64,000 nucleotides of DNA. Origin: Terebella lapidaria (taxonomy: Eukaryota; Annelida; Polychaeta; Terebellida; Terebellidae). Made by a program: the position numbers and the translations under genes. The number at the start of each line of letters is the position of its first letter. The stretch's first letter is position 1. The stretch lies in the NCBI GenBank assembly GCA_949152475.1, contig OX424566.1:8951177-9015176 (forward strand), given 5' to 3'. Positions 36,740 through 47,200 of this stretch are shown piece after piece. A model generated the notes under the pieces. The model was given only the letters and a program-made list of their open reading frames with translations, was not told where the DNA came from and searched no databases.

Positions 36740-37569
36740 TGTGACATATAGTGGTCGAAACATGAAACATATGCGGTTGAATGATAGCATAATTAAGCGA
36801 CACGCAATAGTAATAACATCTTGAAAGTGTTGAAATGTGCATTACTGTTTAATAGGAGACGTTGTTGAATGTTTTTGTTAATACTATTCTTGTTTGTTTG
36901 CTCTTGTATTTTGTTTTGTACACAGCATAGTGCAGCTACTCATCAACGATTGTGGACCGGCTGCCACGCGTGAGTGATTTCATCGTGGAGGAGACCATCG
37001 TTGCTACGTATACACCAGCCACTTTTGGGGCAGCTATGTGACAAGCACGGCATGCGCACCTTCGCCTCTGTCTACTTGTGTTCGTCATATTCTACGACTG
37101 TGTATTACACGACCTAGTATTTTATCCGCCAAACCGTGAGTGTGTGGACTACACGTTACTGGGCTTTGAGGTCATTACACATACTGCTACGTGGACTGGA
37201 TATTGGAGCGGCTACACTCTGTCAATTCACCATCTCCTCGCTTCGCTCGTGGTTGCTGCATCGCCATCTTCGCGTCGCGTCGTCACTCGACCAGGACTAC
37301 ACGTGTTACGGTGACTGTGCTCTGACTGTGCTTTCTTGTAATTTTCATTTAGTAACTCTATTGTAAAACTTGTATGCATGTTGTGTGTATGTAGGTGAAC
37401 GAGTGTTATGGTATAAAATTGCAGAAAAACATAACTCCTTGTCTTTGTTGGCACACGAATTATTAGTTATTCCAAATTTCGGTACAAAATCCGGTATTAT
37501 AATCTGTGCTTGTGTTATTACCAATACTCCGTGTATTATTGCAATGCACGGAGGTGTTTCTACGTCACA
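36740..37569 (+). repeat. 5' LTR of the Gmr1-like element
   Basis: 830 bp, TGTGACATATAG to TACGTCACA. It differs from 42420-43249 at about five bases. Short frames in it recur in the other LTR and are not genes. Confidence 0.95.
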
Positions 37570-37574
37570 GAAAT

Positions 37575-37592
37575 TGGGGGCTCGTCCGGGAA
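37575..37592 (+). other. Primer-binding site, tRNA-Pro type
   Basis: TGGGGGCTCGTCCGGGAA, 5 bases after the LTR, complementary to the tRNA-Pro 3' end except possibly the last base. It is the same primer class used by murine-type gammaretroviruses. Confidence 0.88.
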
Positions 37593-37633
37593 CTTACCTA
37601 TGTTTTGTCGTGTGCCAATGATAAACAGCAATC

Positions 37634-38566
37634 ATGCCTACATTGGAAGAATTCATACAAACACCGTCATTGCAAGAGTTAGAAAAATTCAAAAAAGAAG
37701 AGTTGATGGGCGTAGCCAGACGAATGGAAATTGATGTCAAACGATCCATGAGAAAGTGTGACATCAGTAAGCTGATTGTTGAATGCCTTGTCGATGAGGG
37801 TTTGTTGCCAGTCGAGTCACTTGAAGGTTACTCTGAAGTTTTTGTGGTTTCCGAGAGGGATCGGGTACAGATGGAGCAGGAAATGAAGCTGAAGGAGATG
37901 GAGTTAAAGCTGAAACAATCCGAGGCTGAAAATGAAATGCAATTACGCCTCAAACAGATTGAAGCTGAAAAAGAGATCAAATTGAAAGAACTTGAGCTCC
38001 ATCTCCAAGCTGAAAAAACAAAACAGACTGGTCGTTTTGATATCAGTACACAGATTAAACTGGTTCCCCAGTTTAATGAACTTGAGGTCGATAAATATTT
38101 CCAATACTTTGAGAAGGTTGCAAAAAATCTTGATTGGCCTGAGAAAATGTGGCCACTGTTGCTGCAAAGTGTTTTTAAAGGTAAGGCTCAGAAAGCCTAT
38201 TCCTCTCTTACAGTTTCTGAAAGTGCTGATTACAAGTGTGTAAAGGCAGCCGTTCTCAAAGTATATGAACTGGTACCAGAAGCTTATCGTCAAAAGTTTC
38301 GGGGGTATCGTAAACAAGACCAACAAACACACGTTGAATTTGCACATGAGAAAGAAATATTCTTTGACAGATGGTGTCAGTCAAAGGAGGTTGGCAGTGA
38401 CTTTGGCAAGTTAAAGCAGATAATTCTAATCGAGGAGTTCAAAAGGTGTGTTACCGACAGTCTTAAGACTTATCTTGATGAAAAGAAGGTTGAAGTGCTA
38501 CAAGACGCTGCCATCCTCGCTGACGAGTATGCACTTACTCACAAGTCAAACTTCCACAAAAGCTAA
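37634..38566 (+). CDS. Gag with coiled coil and SCAN-like capsid domain (Gmr1-like)
   Basis: 310 codons from an ATG 42 bases after the primer site. Residues 1-60 are helical (LEEFIQTPSLQELEKFKKEE). Residues about 75-135 are a Glu/Lys/Leu-rich coiled coil. Residues about 140-300 are the capsid region with SCAN-like features (YFQYFEKVAKNLDWPEKMWP, GKAQKAYSSL, AYRQKFRGYRK). The vertebrate SCAN domain is reported to derive from Gmr1-like gag, so the likeness is expected. A TAA closes the frame at 38564-38566, yet the same frame continues to 38758 and contains the start of a zinc knuckle, so the nucleocapsid is cut off unless the stop is read through or is a mutation. Confidence 0.88.
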   Translation: MPTLEEFIQTPSLQELEKFKKEELMGVARRMEIDVKRSMRKCDISKLIVECLVDEGLLPVESLEGYSEVFVVSERDRVQMEQEMKLKEMELKLKQSEAENEMQLRLKQIEAEKEIKLKELELHLQAEKTKQTGRFDISTQIKLVPQFNELEVDKYFQYFEKVAKNLDWPEKMWPLLLQSVFKGKAQKAYSSLTVSESADYKCVKAAVLKVYELVPEAYRQKFRGYRKQDQQTHVEFAHEKEIFFDRWCQSKEVGSDFGKLKQIILIEEFKRCVTDSLKTYLDEKKVEVLQDAAILADEYALTHKSNFHKS

Positions 38567-38758
38567 TCTGACATGTCTCTCAAAACAAAACCTAGCTCGT
38601 CACCGTCAGGCGATGGTCAAAAGTCAGTGGAGAAGGCTGCTGACATTGGTTCTGCAGGCAAGGCCAAAGATTTGGCACAGACTCAGACCAAGCAATCAGG
38701 TCCTGTGTGCCATTACTGTAAAAACGTGGCCATGTCATCTCCGACTGCTATGCTTTGA
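38567..38758 (+). other. Nucleocapsid segment between the gag stop and the pol frame
   Basis: In the gag frame this stretch is Lys/Ser/Gln-rich and ends with CHYC (38708-38719), the first half of a zinc knuckle. The second half (H and the last C) is in the pol frame from 38731 onward. Moving back one base between 38720 and 38731 gives correct CX2CX4HX4C spacing. The site includes T AAA AAC at 38719-38725, which resembles but does not match a classical slippery heptamer. Confidence 0.6.
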
Positions 38759-41700
38759 AAAACAAAAAGGCACGGGAAGCCAATCCCAATGCATTTGTCA
38801 TGAGCGGTCCAGTAGGCCATGCAGCATTTCCTGATTCTGGATGCATATCTGATCACTTTCTTTCTGAAATGGAAGGGCCAATGTATTGTGGCAAAGCTGG
38901 GTGTGTAGAGTTTGAAGAAGTTCGTTCTGAGTTCGTACCTTTTGTTTCTGAGGGGACTGTGGCATTAGATAGTGACACATCACAACCTGTATCAATACGT
39001 ATATTGCGGGACACGGGTGCAACCCAGTCATTAATATTACAGGATGTACTGCCTTTTGGTGAAGATTCTGCCACGGGTGAGCAGGTTATTGCCCAAGGCA
39101 TTGAAGGTGGTTTTGTTAACGTTCCCCTCCACAAGGTGAATTTGGTGTCAGATTTAGTTTCGGGTTCCGTTGTTGTTGGTGTACGGCCGTCGTTGCCCAT
39201 CAAAGGTGTAGCATTGTTGTTGGGAAATGATCTAGCAGGTGGTCGTGTAGTAGTTTATCCCAAAGTAATTGTTGATCCAATTGATTTGCCAACAACGTTG
39301 TCCAGCATGGATGAGAAATTAGAAGACACATTTCCGTCATGTGCTGTCACGCGGGCTCAAGCTAAAAAACTTTGTGACACAGTGTCAGGTCCCGTTGATG
39401 AAGTGGTTGATCTATCCAACACTTTTCTAGATTCCATTGAGAATTCTGTTGCTGGTGATCGTTTTGTTGAAACACTTAGTCCTGGGAGTAGTACACATCA
39501 TGCTGGTGATGAAAAGTCACTTTCTCGAAAGTGCCTCATAGAAGAACAGAAAAGGGATGCTAAAGTCTCTCGGCTCTTTGAGTTTGTCCTTACAGAGGAC
39601 GAATTGTGTAAAGTTCCAAAAGGGTACTTTGTGCGAAACGGTGTCCTGTTAAGGAAATGGAGACCTCCGCATGTTCCTGCATCTGATGAGTGGGCTGTAG
39701 TTTATCAAGTGACGGTGCCTAGGGCTTACCATTCTGAGGTGTTGAGGTTGGCTCATGAGATCCCCATGGGTGGTCATTTGGGTGTGAACAAGACATGTGA
39801 CAGGATAATGAAACACTTTTATTGGCCAGGGATCAGGCAGGATGTGTTGGAATATTGTCGCACATGCCACACATGTCAAATTGTGGGGAAACCTAACCAG
39901 GGTGTCCCAGTAGCACCACTGCGTCCAATTCCGGCTTTTGAAGAAGCATTTACTCGTGTCATCGTGGATTGTGTCGGTCCTCTCCCAAAGACTCGATCTG
40001 GAAACGAGTATCTGCTCACGATTATGTGCGCATCAACACGCTTTCCGGAGGCCATACCGCTAAGACGAATTACCGCCTCAAGCATGTCAAAAGCTTTGAT
40101 CAACTTTTTCACACTGTTTGGACTGCCAAAAGAAATTCAGACCGATCAGGGTTCTAATTTTATGTCTGGTTTGTTCCAGCAAGTGGTGTACCAACTAGGG
40201 GCAAGGCAAGTTACATCGAGTGCTTACCATCCACAATCGCAGGGTGCCCTAGAAAGGTTTCATTCTACTCTAAAAACCATGCTTCGAGCATACTGCTTTG
40301 AGCATGAAAAAGATTGGGATCAAGGAGTGAATTTGCTGCTATTTGCAGCCAGAGAAAGCGTGCAGGAATCATTGGGGTTCAGCCCGTATGAACTTGTCTT
40401 CAGACACACTGTTCGTGGGCCTTTGAAGTTATTGAAGGACAATTGGTTAGAGGAAGGACCCTCAAACCTGAATCTGTTGGAGTATGTCTCAACCTTTCGG
40501 AGTAGATTGTCTAGGGCGTGTGAGTTGGCTCGTGAGCATCTGAAGTCAGCTCAAGTGAAGATGAAGGGGTTGTATGACAAGAGAGCCAAATCGCGCACGT
40601 TCAGTCCTGGCGACAAAGTCCTGGTGTTATTGCCAGCACTTGGGCATCCTCTGAAAGCCAGGTATCAGGGCCCATATGAAGTCGCTAGGAAAATCAGTGA
40701 CTTGGACTATGTTGTCAAAACGCCTGACCGACGCAAGGCAACTCAATTTTGTCACATAAATATGCTAAAAGCATATCATGACAAGATGGCCAAAGCCGAA
40801 GTAATGGCTGTTGTTTCAGTTCCTGATCCACAAGATGAGCATGTTGGCTATGATGAAAGCAATGTTGGTGTTGATGAAAGTGATGTACCAAAATGTGGCT
40901 ACCATGTGAAACTTCGCAATTCCGAGATATTATCTAACCTTGATTTGAAACTGTCTCATTTGGCAGTGGAGGAAAGAGGATCTCTCATTGATCTCTTACT
41001 GCAGTATAGCTGTATCTTTCCAGACGTTCCCCGTAAAACTCATGTGGCTTTTCATGATGTAGATGTGGGCGAGGCTCGTCCTATCAAGCAGCATCCTTAC
41101 AGAGTCAGTCCTTTGAAAGCAGACCAAATGCGTGAGGAAGTGGCATACATGTTAGAGAACAAAATTATAGAGTTGAGTCAAAGTGACTGGGCCTCACCTT
41201 GTGTGTTGGTTCCCAAGCCAGACGGTTCTGTACGATTTTGCACAGATTTTCGCAAAGTCAATGCCCTGACAAAGACTGACTCCTATCCCATTCCGAGGAT
41301 AGATGACTGCATAGACAAAATTGGCAAAGCCAAGTACATCACAAAATGTGACTTGTTGAAGGGTTACTGGTGTGTTCCACTTACTGACCGAGCAAAAGAA
41401 ATATCAGCATTTGTCACGCCAGATGGCCTATATAACTACAAAGTCATGCCTTTTGGTATGAAAAACTCACAAGCTACCTTCCAAAGAATGATGAACAATT
41501 GTCTCAAAGGGTTAGAAGGCGTTGATACTTACGTGGACGACATAGTAGTGTACGCTGATACTTGGGAGCAACACATTATGCGATTGGGTCAGATGTTTGA
41601 CAGACTTAGAGACGCTCATCTGACAGTGAACCTTTCCAAGAGTGAATTCTGTCAGGCCACAGTAACTTACTTGGGTCATGTTGTCGGAAGGGGCGTGGTT

Positions 41701-42333
41701 TGCCCTATCAAGGCAAAGATAAGCAAGATACTTGAGTTTCCTGTACCTACAAATAAGCGCAGTCTCATGCGTTTCCTCGGCATGGCCGGGTATTATAGGA
41801 AATTCTGTTGTAATTTTGCTGATCTGACTGCTGCTTTGACTGATTTGTTGAAAAAGGACAGAAAGTTTGTGTGGTCGTTGGGTTGCCAGAATGCGTTTGA
41901 GAGGGTGAAATCCTTGTTGTGCACAAATCCAGTCCTAAAGGCTCCTGACTTCGGTCAGCCGTTCTTGGTAGCTGTAGATGCTAGTGATCTTGGTGGAGGA
42001 GCAGTTTTGTTACAGTGCGATGAACATGGCATAGAACATCCAATTGGTTATTTCTCCAAAAAGTTCAATCCTCATCAGAGAAATTACTCCACGATCGAAA
42101 AAGAGTTATTGTCTCTGGTGCTTGCTCTTCAGCACTTTGAAGTGTATCTTTGCTCCGGTCTGCCAGTCACGGTGTACACTGACCACAACCCGTTGACTTT
42201 CTTGAGCAAAATGAAAAACAAGAATAGAAGGTTGTTGAGCTGGAGTTTGATACTGCAGGAGTATAACCTGGATATAAAGCATATCCGTGGGGTGGATAAC
42301 GTTATTGCAGATGCTTTGTCACGTGCTGTGTGA
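38722..42333 (+). CDS. Pol polyprotein, order protease-integrase-RT-RNase H
   Basis: One frame open from after TAA 38719-38721 to TGA 42331-42333. Residues counted from 38755: protease DTGA at 86-89; integrase zinc-binding His pair near 334-341 and CRTCHTC near 368; catalytic D405, D464 and E500 with 35 residues between the last two; a GPYEV module near 642; then a second hinge (about 680-780); RT with PDGSVRFCTDFRKVN, FGMKNSQATFQ and catalytic YVDD at 926-929; RNase H with D1075, IEKE and D1143, ending DALSRA. All catalytic residues are present. No host-like ATG exists at its start, so it should be made as a gag fusion. Confidence 0.95.
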   Translation, partial: KRGHVISDCYALKNKKAREANPNAFVMSGPVGHAAFPDSGCISDHFLSEMEGPMYCGKAGCVEFEEVRSEFVPFVSEGTVALDSDTSQPVSIRILRDTGATQSLILQDVLPFGEDSATGEQVIAQGIEGGFVNVPLHKVNLVSDLVSGSVVVGVRPSLPIKGVALLLGNDLAGGRVVVYPKVIVDPIDLPTTLSSMDEKLEDTFPSCAVTRAQAKKLCDTVSGPVDEVVDLSNTFLDSIENSVAGDRFVETLSPGSSTHHAGDEKSLSRKCLIEEQKRDAKVSRLFEFVLTEDELCKVPKGYFVRNGVLLRKWRPPHVPASDEWAVVYQVTVPRAYHSEVLRLAHEIPMGGHLGVNKTCDRIMKHFYWPGIRQDVLEYCRTCHTCQIVGKPNQGVPVAPLRPIPAFEEAFTRVIVDCVGPLPKTRSGNEYLLTIMCASTRFPEAIPLRRITASSMSKALINFFTLFGLPKEIQTDQGSNFMSGLFQQVVYQLGARQVTSSAYHPQSQGALERFHSTLKTMLRAYCFEHEKDWDQGVNLLLFAARESVQESLGFSPYELVFRHTVRGPLKLLKDNWLEEGPSNLNLLEYVSTFRSRLSRACELAREHLKSAQVKMKGLYDKRAKSRTFSPGDKVLVLLPALGHPLKARYQGPYEVARKISDLDYVVKTPDRRKATQFCHINMLKAYHDKMAKAEVMAVVSVPDPQDEHVGYDESNVGVDESDVPKCGYHVKLRNSEILSNLDLKLSHLAVEERGSLIDLLLQYSCIFPDVPRKTHVAFHDVDVGEARPIKQHPYRVSPLKADQMREEVAYMLENKIIELSQSDWASPCVLVPKPDGSVRFCTDFRKVNALTKTDSYPIPRIDDCIDKIGKAKYITKCDLLKGYWCVPLTDRAKEISAFVTPDGLYNYKVMPFGMKNSQATFQRMMNNCLKGLEGVDTYVDDIVVYADTWEQHIMRLGQMFDRLRDAHLTVNLSKSEFCQATVTYLGHVVGRGVVCPIKAKISKILEFPVPTNKRSLMRFLGMAGYYRKFCCNFADLTAALTDLLKKDRKFVWSLGCQNAFERVKSLLCTNPVLKAPDFGQPFLVAVDASDLGGGAVLLQCDEHGIEHPIGYFSKKFNPHQRNYSTIEKELLSLVLALQHFEVYLCSGLPVTVYTDHNPLTFLSKMKNKNRRLLSWSLILQEYNLDIKHIRGVDNVIADALSRAV

Positions 42334-42410
42334 ACAGAACTGTTCTTGGTTGTCGTGCTTGAAAAAAAAAAGTTTTCATGTTCAGTGAAGTTCCAACTTT
42401 TTTTCTCTAT

Positions 42411-42419
42411 GGAGGGAGA
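42411..42419 (+). other. Polypurine tract of the Gmr1-like element
   Basis: GGAGGGAGA directly before the 3' LTR TGTGACATA. Confidence 0.85.
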
Positions 42420-43249
42420 TGTGACATATAGTGGTCGAAACATGAAACATATGCGGTTGAATGATAGCATAATTAAGCGACACGCAATAGTAATAAGATC
42501 TTGAAAGTGTTGAAATGTGCATTACTGTTTAATAGGAGACGTTGTTGAATGTTTTTGTTAATACTATTCTTGTTTGTTTGCTCTTGTATTTTGTTTTGTA
42601 CACAGCATAGTGCAGCTACTCATCAACGATTGTGGACCGGCTGCCACGCGTGAGTGATTTCATCGTGGAGGAGACCATCGTTGCTACGTATACACCAGCC
42701 ACTTTTGGGGCAGCTATGTGACAAGCACGGCACGCGCACCTTCGCCTCTGTCTACTTGTGTTCGTCATATTCTACGACTGTGTATTACACGACCTAGTAT
42801 TTTATCCGCCTAACCGTGAGTGTGTGGACTACACGTTACTGGGCTTTGAGGTCATTACACATACTGCTACGTGGACTGGATATTGGAGCGGCTACACTCT
42901 GTCAATTCAACGTCTCCTCGCTTCGCTCGTGGTTGCTGCATCGCCATCTTCGCGTCGCGTCGTCACTCGACCAGGACTACACGTGTTACGGTGACTGTGC
43001 TCTGACTGTGCTTTCTTGTAATTTTCATTTAGTAACTCTATTGTAAAACTTGTATGCATGTTGTGTGTATGTAGGTGAACGAGTGTTATGGTATAAAATT
43101 GCAGAAAAACATAACTCCTTGTCTTTGTTGGCACACGAATTATTAGTTATTCCAAATTTCGGTACAAAATCCGGTATTATAATCTGTGCTTGTGTTATTA
43201 CCAATACTCCGTGTATTATTGCAATGCACGGAGGTGTTTCTACGTCACA
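42420..43249 (+). repeat. 3' LTR of the Gmr1-like element
   Basis: 830 bp, matching 36740-37569. Followed by ACCT, the right target duplication. Confidence 0.95.
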
Positions 43250-43377
43250 ACCTCAGCGGTGACCTTGGGGGAGGTGGAGACCTGTGCGGACTCGGCAGCT
43301 CGGGCGGCAGCTCTCCCTTGCTCGAAACTTTGCCGCTCACGCTCCGCCACCAGAGTCCGGTAGCTCTCAAGGCTCTG
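43250..43377 (-). repeat. Duplicated retroelement segment, copy A (right part)
   Basis: The continuation of copy A after the insertion, equal to 44723-44850 with a few changes. At 43377/43378 it meets the start of copy B (TTAAAATTAACAGG), the tandem junction. Confidence 0.85.
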
Positions 43378-44239
43378 TTAAAATTAACAGGAAAAATTTC
43401 TTCCGACCACGCCACCACCCCCCCCCCTCCCCCCTCTCGGAACGCCCATGCTTGCTCACACTGCATAGGTTTCTCTCTTCAGATCCAGCCAGAATCAGCT
43501 GGCCTGTGTCAGCAGGATAGAAAAACCTTAATAATTTAAGATACGGTTCACTGGGAAACAGAACAAACTACCTTCACATTACAGATCCATCATTTAAATA
43601 ATTTTCCTCATAGCAGCATGCATGGGGACATCAATAAAATTTGCCAAAAGGCAAAATTGGTCACTTTTTATTAAGATGATAGTTACACGTGTAAAGTTTA
43701 CATTACCCCCTTCTTACAATGTTGGTCCCCAACATGCTCCGCCCGCGCCCAAAACTGGGAAACACGACGAAGGCATGCAGGCGACGAAGGTTAGCATGCA
43801 GGAACTGGGAGGAAGCAAGGTGCCGACATCCAAGAGTCACGGCCCAAAAGACTGAGACCTTAAGGGTCCGTTTTGGAAGAATGGGGAATGACCCCTGGAC
43901 TTACAGAGTAAGCTACAACGCGCTCTACAATTTTGAACAAACCCTAATAAAAAAACTAAAATTTTGACCGAGGTAGTCCAAAAAGGATGATGACCGTGGA
44001 AGGTCATCTGCCGAAAGGGACGGTGTGTCGAGTCTTTGGAAGATCTTTAAGGTTAACCTTTAAATTGGAAAATTTCGTAAAACGACCCACCGAGTGACCA
44101 AAAGTAGTAGTACCTTTAGAAAGGGCTGCCGACCGCCCGGCCGGCCGGCTCCTCAAACCCGCAGAGCGAGTCTGAGGCAGGGCGGAGCCGCAGAAGCGAC
44201 TCCGGCACGCCGTCGCGTTGCCGCAGTGACGAGGCTACA
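43378..44239 (-). repeat. Copy B 3' segment: non-coding tail, purine tract and possible LTR start
   Basis: Counterpart of 35391-36251. On the minus strand the coding frame ends at 44240 (MEEG then stop). A GC-rich part with GGCCGGCCGG follows, then AAGAAGGGGGTAATGTAAAC at about 43700-43720, a purine tract followed by a TG start, after which about 330 bp could be a truncated 3' LTR. No matching 5' LTR was found in the window. Confidence 0.5.
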
Positions 44240-47200
44240 CTAGCCTTCCTCCATCTTCTGCTCGTCTGTGCCGCCCTTCTTGGGGCTGGGCAGCGGAGAC
44301 AGGTCACTACGCTGCAGAGCTGGGCGCTCACGGAGCGGAGCTGGTAACTGGAATTCTGGCTGCACGGGCAGACGAGGCAGGCCTGGTGGCGGTTGCAGGG
44401 GCTTCACTGGAGAGCCCTGCGTGCCAGGTCCTGTCGGAGCCAACTGGAAGGAGGTTGGCAGAGATGTCACGCCTAGGTTGGCTACAGCGGCAAACATCTC
44501 TACCACATCGCGGGTGCGCTCCTGGCCGGCCGTCCGTTCTCCCCATTTTTTGACTAGAATGGGGTAGATGGCCAGCTCCAGGGCTGCATCCGCCCGCTTG
44601 GCAACTGACTGGTTCAGGGCGGACGACGCCGGGTCCTCGACGCCTTGAAGGAGGTGAGTCTGAGCAGCCTTGGCTTCGTGTAGACGATTCCGTAGCTCCT
44701 CGTTCTCTGCCACCAGCCGCTGCACCTCAGTGGTGACCTCGGGGGAGGTGGAGACCTGTGCGGACTCGGCAGCTCGGGCGGCAGCTCTCCCTTGCTCGAA
44801 ACTTTGCCGCTCACGCTCCGCCACCAGAGTCCGGTAGCTCTCAAGGCTCCGCCGGGTACCTTCCATGAGGCCTTGGTCATGTGCCAATTGGCATGTGACG
44901 CGTGAGGCCTCCGCATGGTACCGGCTAAGCCGTTCCAGAGAGCGGTCCAGCAACTAGGTACTAGGTCTCAGCAACTAGGTACTCCGCGGTTTGGGTGAGC
45001 CTGCCTCGCTGTGTGTGATCCCAGGGGTGCTCTTCCCACGCGGGGACCAACGCGGTCACTCCTCCGGATCCCAAGTCACCGATGGCTCGGGGTACCGGCA
45101 GGTTGGCAAGCCCTGGATCCGACAGTATCTGTTCCAAACCATCTCGATGATGGCCGACCGCCTGGCCTACAGACTTGCGGAAAGTCGCGTTGGCGCTGAC
45201 TGTCTCGGAACCGTACTGTCAAAGTACGTCCTCCACCAGATTGACGTAGTCCATGTTCAGGGAGGCGATGCTTTGCCATCCTGCGGACTTCCCTTCAATC
45301 GGGATAGAGGACGCGGGCATCGACCTCGAGAGAGGTGGCGCACGTCCGGATCTGCTTGCTTTGTAGGGAGCCTCACGAGGGGTCTTAGGTTTGACCACCG
45401 TCGTGGAACTCGAGGAGGCGGTAGGGTTCACACGCCTCTCTGACGGACCTCCGGGCACCGTCACTTCCAGCAAGGCCTGATATTCCTCCGCCGACAGGGC
45501 ACCTGGAGACCGAAGGGTGGTTGTCCGGTCCGGAGCGGTTCCGGAGGACGAGCTCTTCCCCTCGGTCTTTGAGGGGGTGCTCCGCGGCTATGGGGAGGCC
45601 ATGCGTGTCTTGGCCGCAATCTGCGGCGTCTCCGACACGACCGTGGTAATCCGGGTCCGTTCCTCCACCTGCAGTTGACGGACTGCCTCTAGTTGCTGTC
45701 AGGCGAGCTGCATAGCTCGAGCCTGCCGACACAATGCCGGACTCTCTCCAACAGTCGTCCATGACACGTTTTCCGAAGTGCCACGGACCGTAGTGGAAGA
45801 TACGGTTCTTCGCCGACCCTGACATGGTCATGATCAGCGCCACCCAAGGAGGAATGTATCCATAATTGAATACAGGCCCAACTTCGTCACCTTCGGTGTG
45901 AAGTCCCTCACCACGATGTGCACCCGCGTGGTGAGCGTTTAAGGCCTCCAAACTGGGGAAGAATCTCTCCCGAGGGCCACGTGAGTAGCACCGTCTGCAG
46001 AGAAACAGCTTCACCCAGGGGTAATGATAACCCGCAATATGCCGGCTCAGGTGGTTGTAGGAAGGGTACCTACGGTCTCGGTTGGAGCATAATGGGGTCT
46101 TCATACCCGACCAGGGATTGCGGACGAAGGGGCACTCGACCGCTTCTCCTGTCACGGGTGGCAGACCGGCACGCTCCTTGTCCGTCAGTGGACAAGGCCT
46201 TGTAAAAGGCGTGTCGGCTGTCGCACCCGCCTCCGACGACCGTCGGGAGTATGCATCTCTGCCATACCGCGAAAGGAAGGTGATGTTTTGACGCACACCA
46301 GGGAGCTCGGGCCCCATTTCGGCCTGCAGCTTCTTGAGGGGAGGCTGCTCCGAGGAGGATCGTTAGCGTGACGATTTCCCCGAACGAGACTTCAACCTAG
46401 TTCGTCTAGGCACACTCTTCACCCGTTGGGCAGCTTCCTTCGCGTGTTGGGCGGCTTCCTTCCATTGCTTCTCAATGAAAGCCTGCCACCCAGCCTTCAA
46501 CGCGGCTGTGGACAGGTCCGTGGCCACGTCCGCTTCCGCTTGCCTACGCAGGAGCTCCAGACGGAGATCTTCTTCCTGCAGCATGCGGCGGCCTGCGTCT
46601 ACTGGTGATGACCCGTATTCGGCAACTCCGATGATTTGTTTTGGCCGGAGGACTTGCCGGAGGTGTTACCTTTTGGCTTCCCGGAGAAAGCCCCTTTACC
46701 AGAGCAACCCGCACCTTGGCCGGACTTTGCGGAGGTACTGCCCGCACCGCCTCCAGAAGGATTTGCCGCCTTAGTACCTCCGGACTTGGTGGAGAACCCT
46801 CCGGCGCCAGCCTTCTTAGGTGGTGTCGCCTTAGATCCCCCGGACTTGGGTCCGGACCCAGGTGGAGGAGCGCCGGGGCGCAAGCTCGAGGACTCCGAGC
46901 GCTTTCGGTGCTTTCTTTTCTTCTTTCGCGCGGATTGGTCCGGTTCCTCGTCAGGTCCGGACTCAGATTGCCCGCGGTTAGAGGCCTCCAGTTTCATTTG
47001 GGCCTCCCATTGCTTCTCGGCAATCTTGGAGACGGGCGAGACGAACCCGTCATCCTCCTCCGCAGACTTCTTCGAGCTAGGCGGCTGCGAATCCGGATGG
47101 ACCTGGGATGCGGACAGTTCCGCATCGACCTGGTCTTACCAACTCACAGACTTCCCCTTAACAGGCGGAACAGGCTCCGCGGATGCGGACTTCGAGGAGT

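Larger units (their letters stand above)
36740..43249 (+). mobile_element. Young Gmr1-like Ty3/Gypsy retrotransposon
   Basis: A complete 6510-bp element: identical-length LTRs (830 bp each, about 5 differences), TGTGAC...GTCACA ends, 4-bp target duplication ACCT (36736-36739 and 43250-43253), tRNA-Pro primer site, polypurine tract, gag and an uninterrupted pol frame. Integrase lies before reverse transcriptase, the order that defines the Gmr1-like group and that ordinary Ty3/Gypsy elements lack. Copy B of the host duplication (GCTGCACCTCAGTGG at 44719-44733) preserves the empty site. The low LTR divergence indicates recent insertion. Confidence 0.95.
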
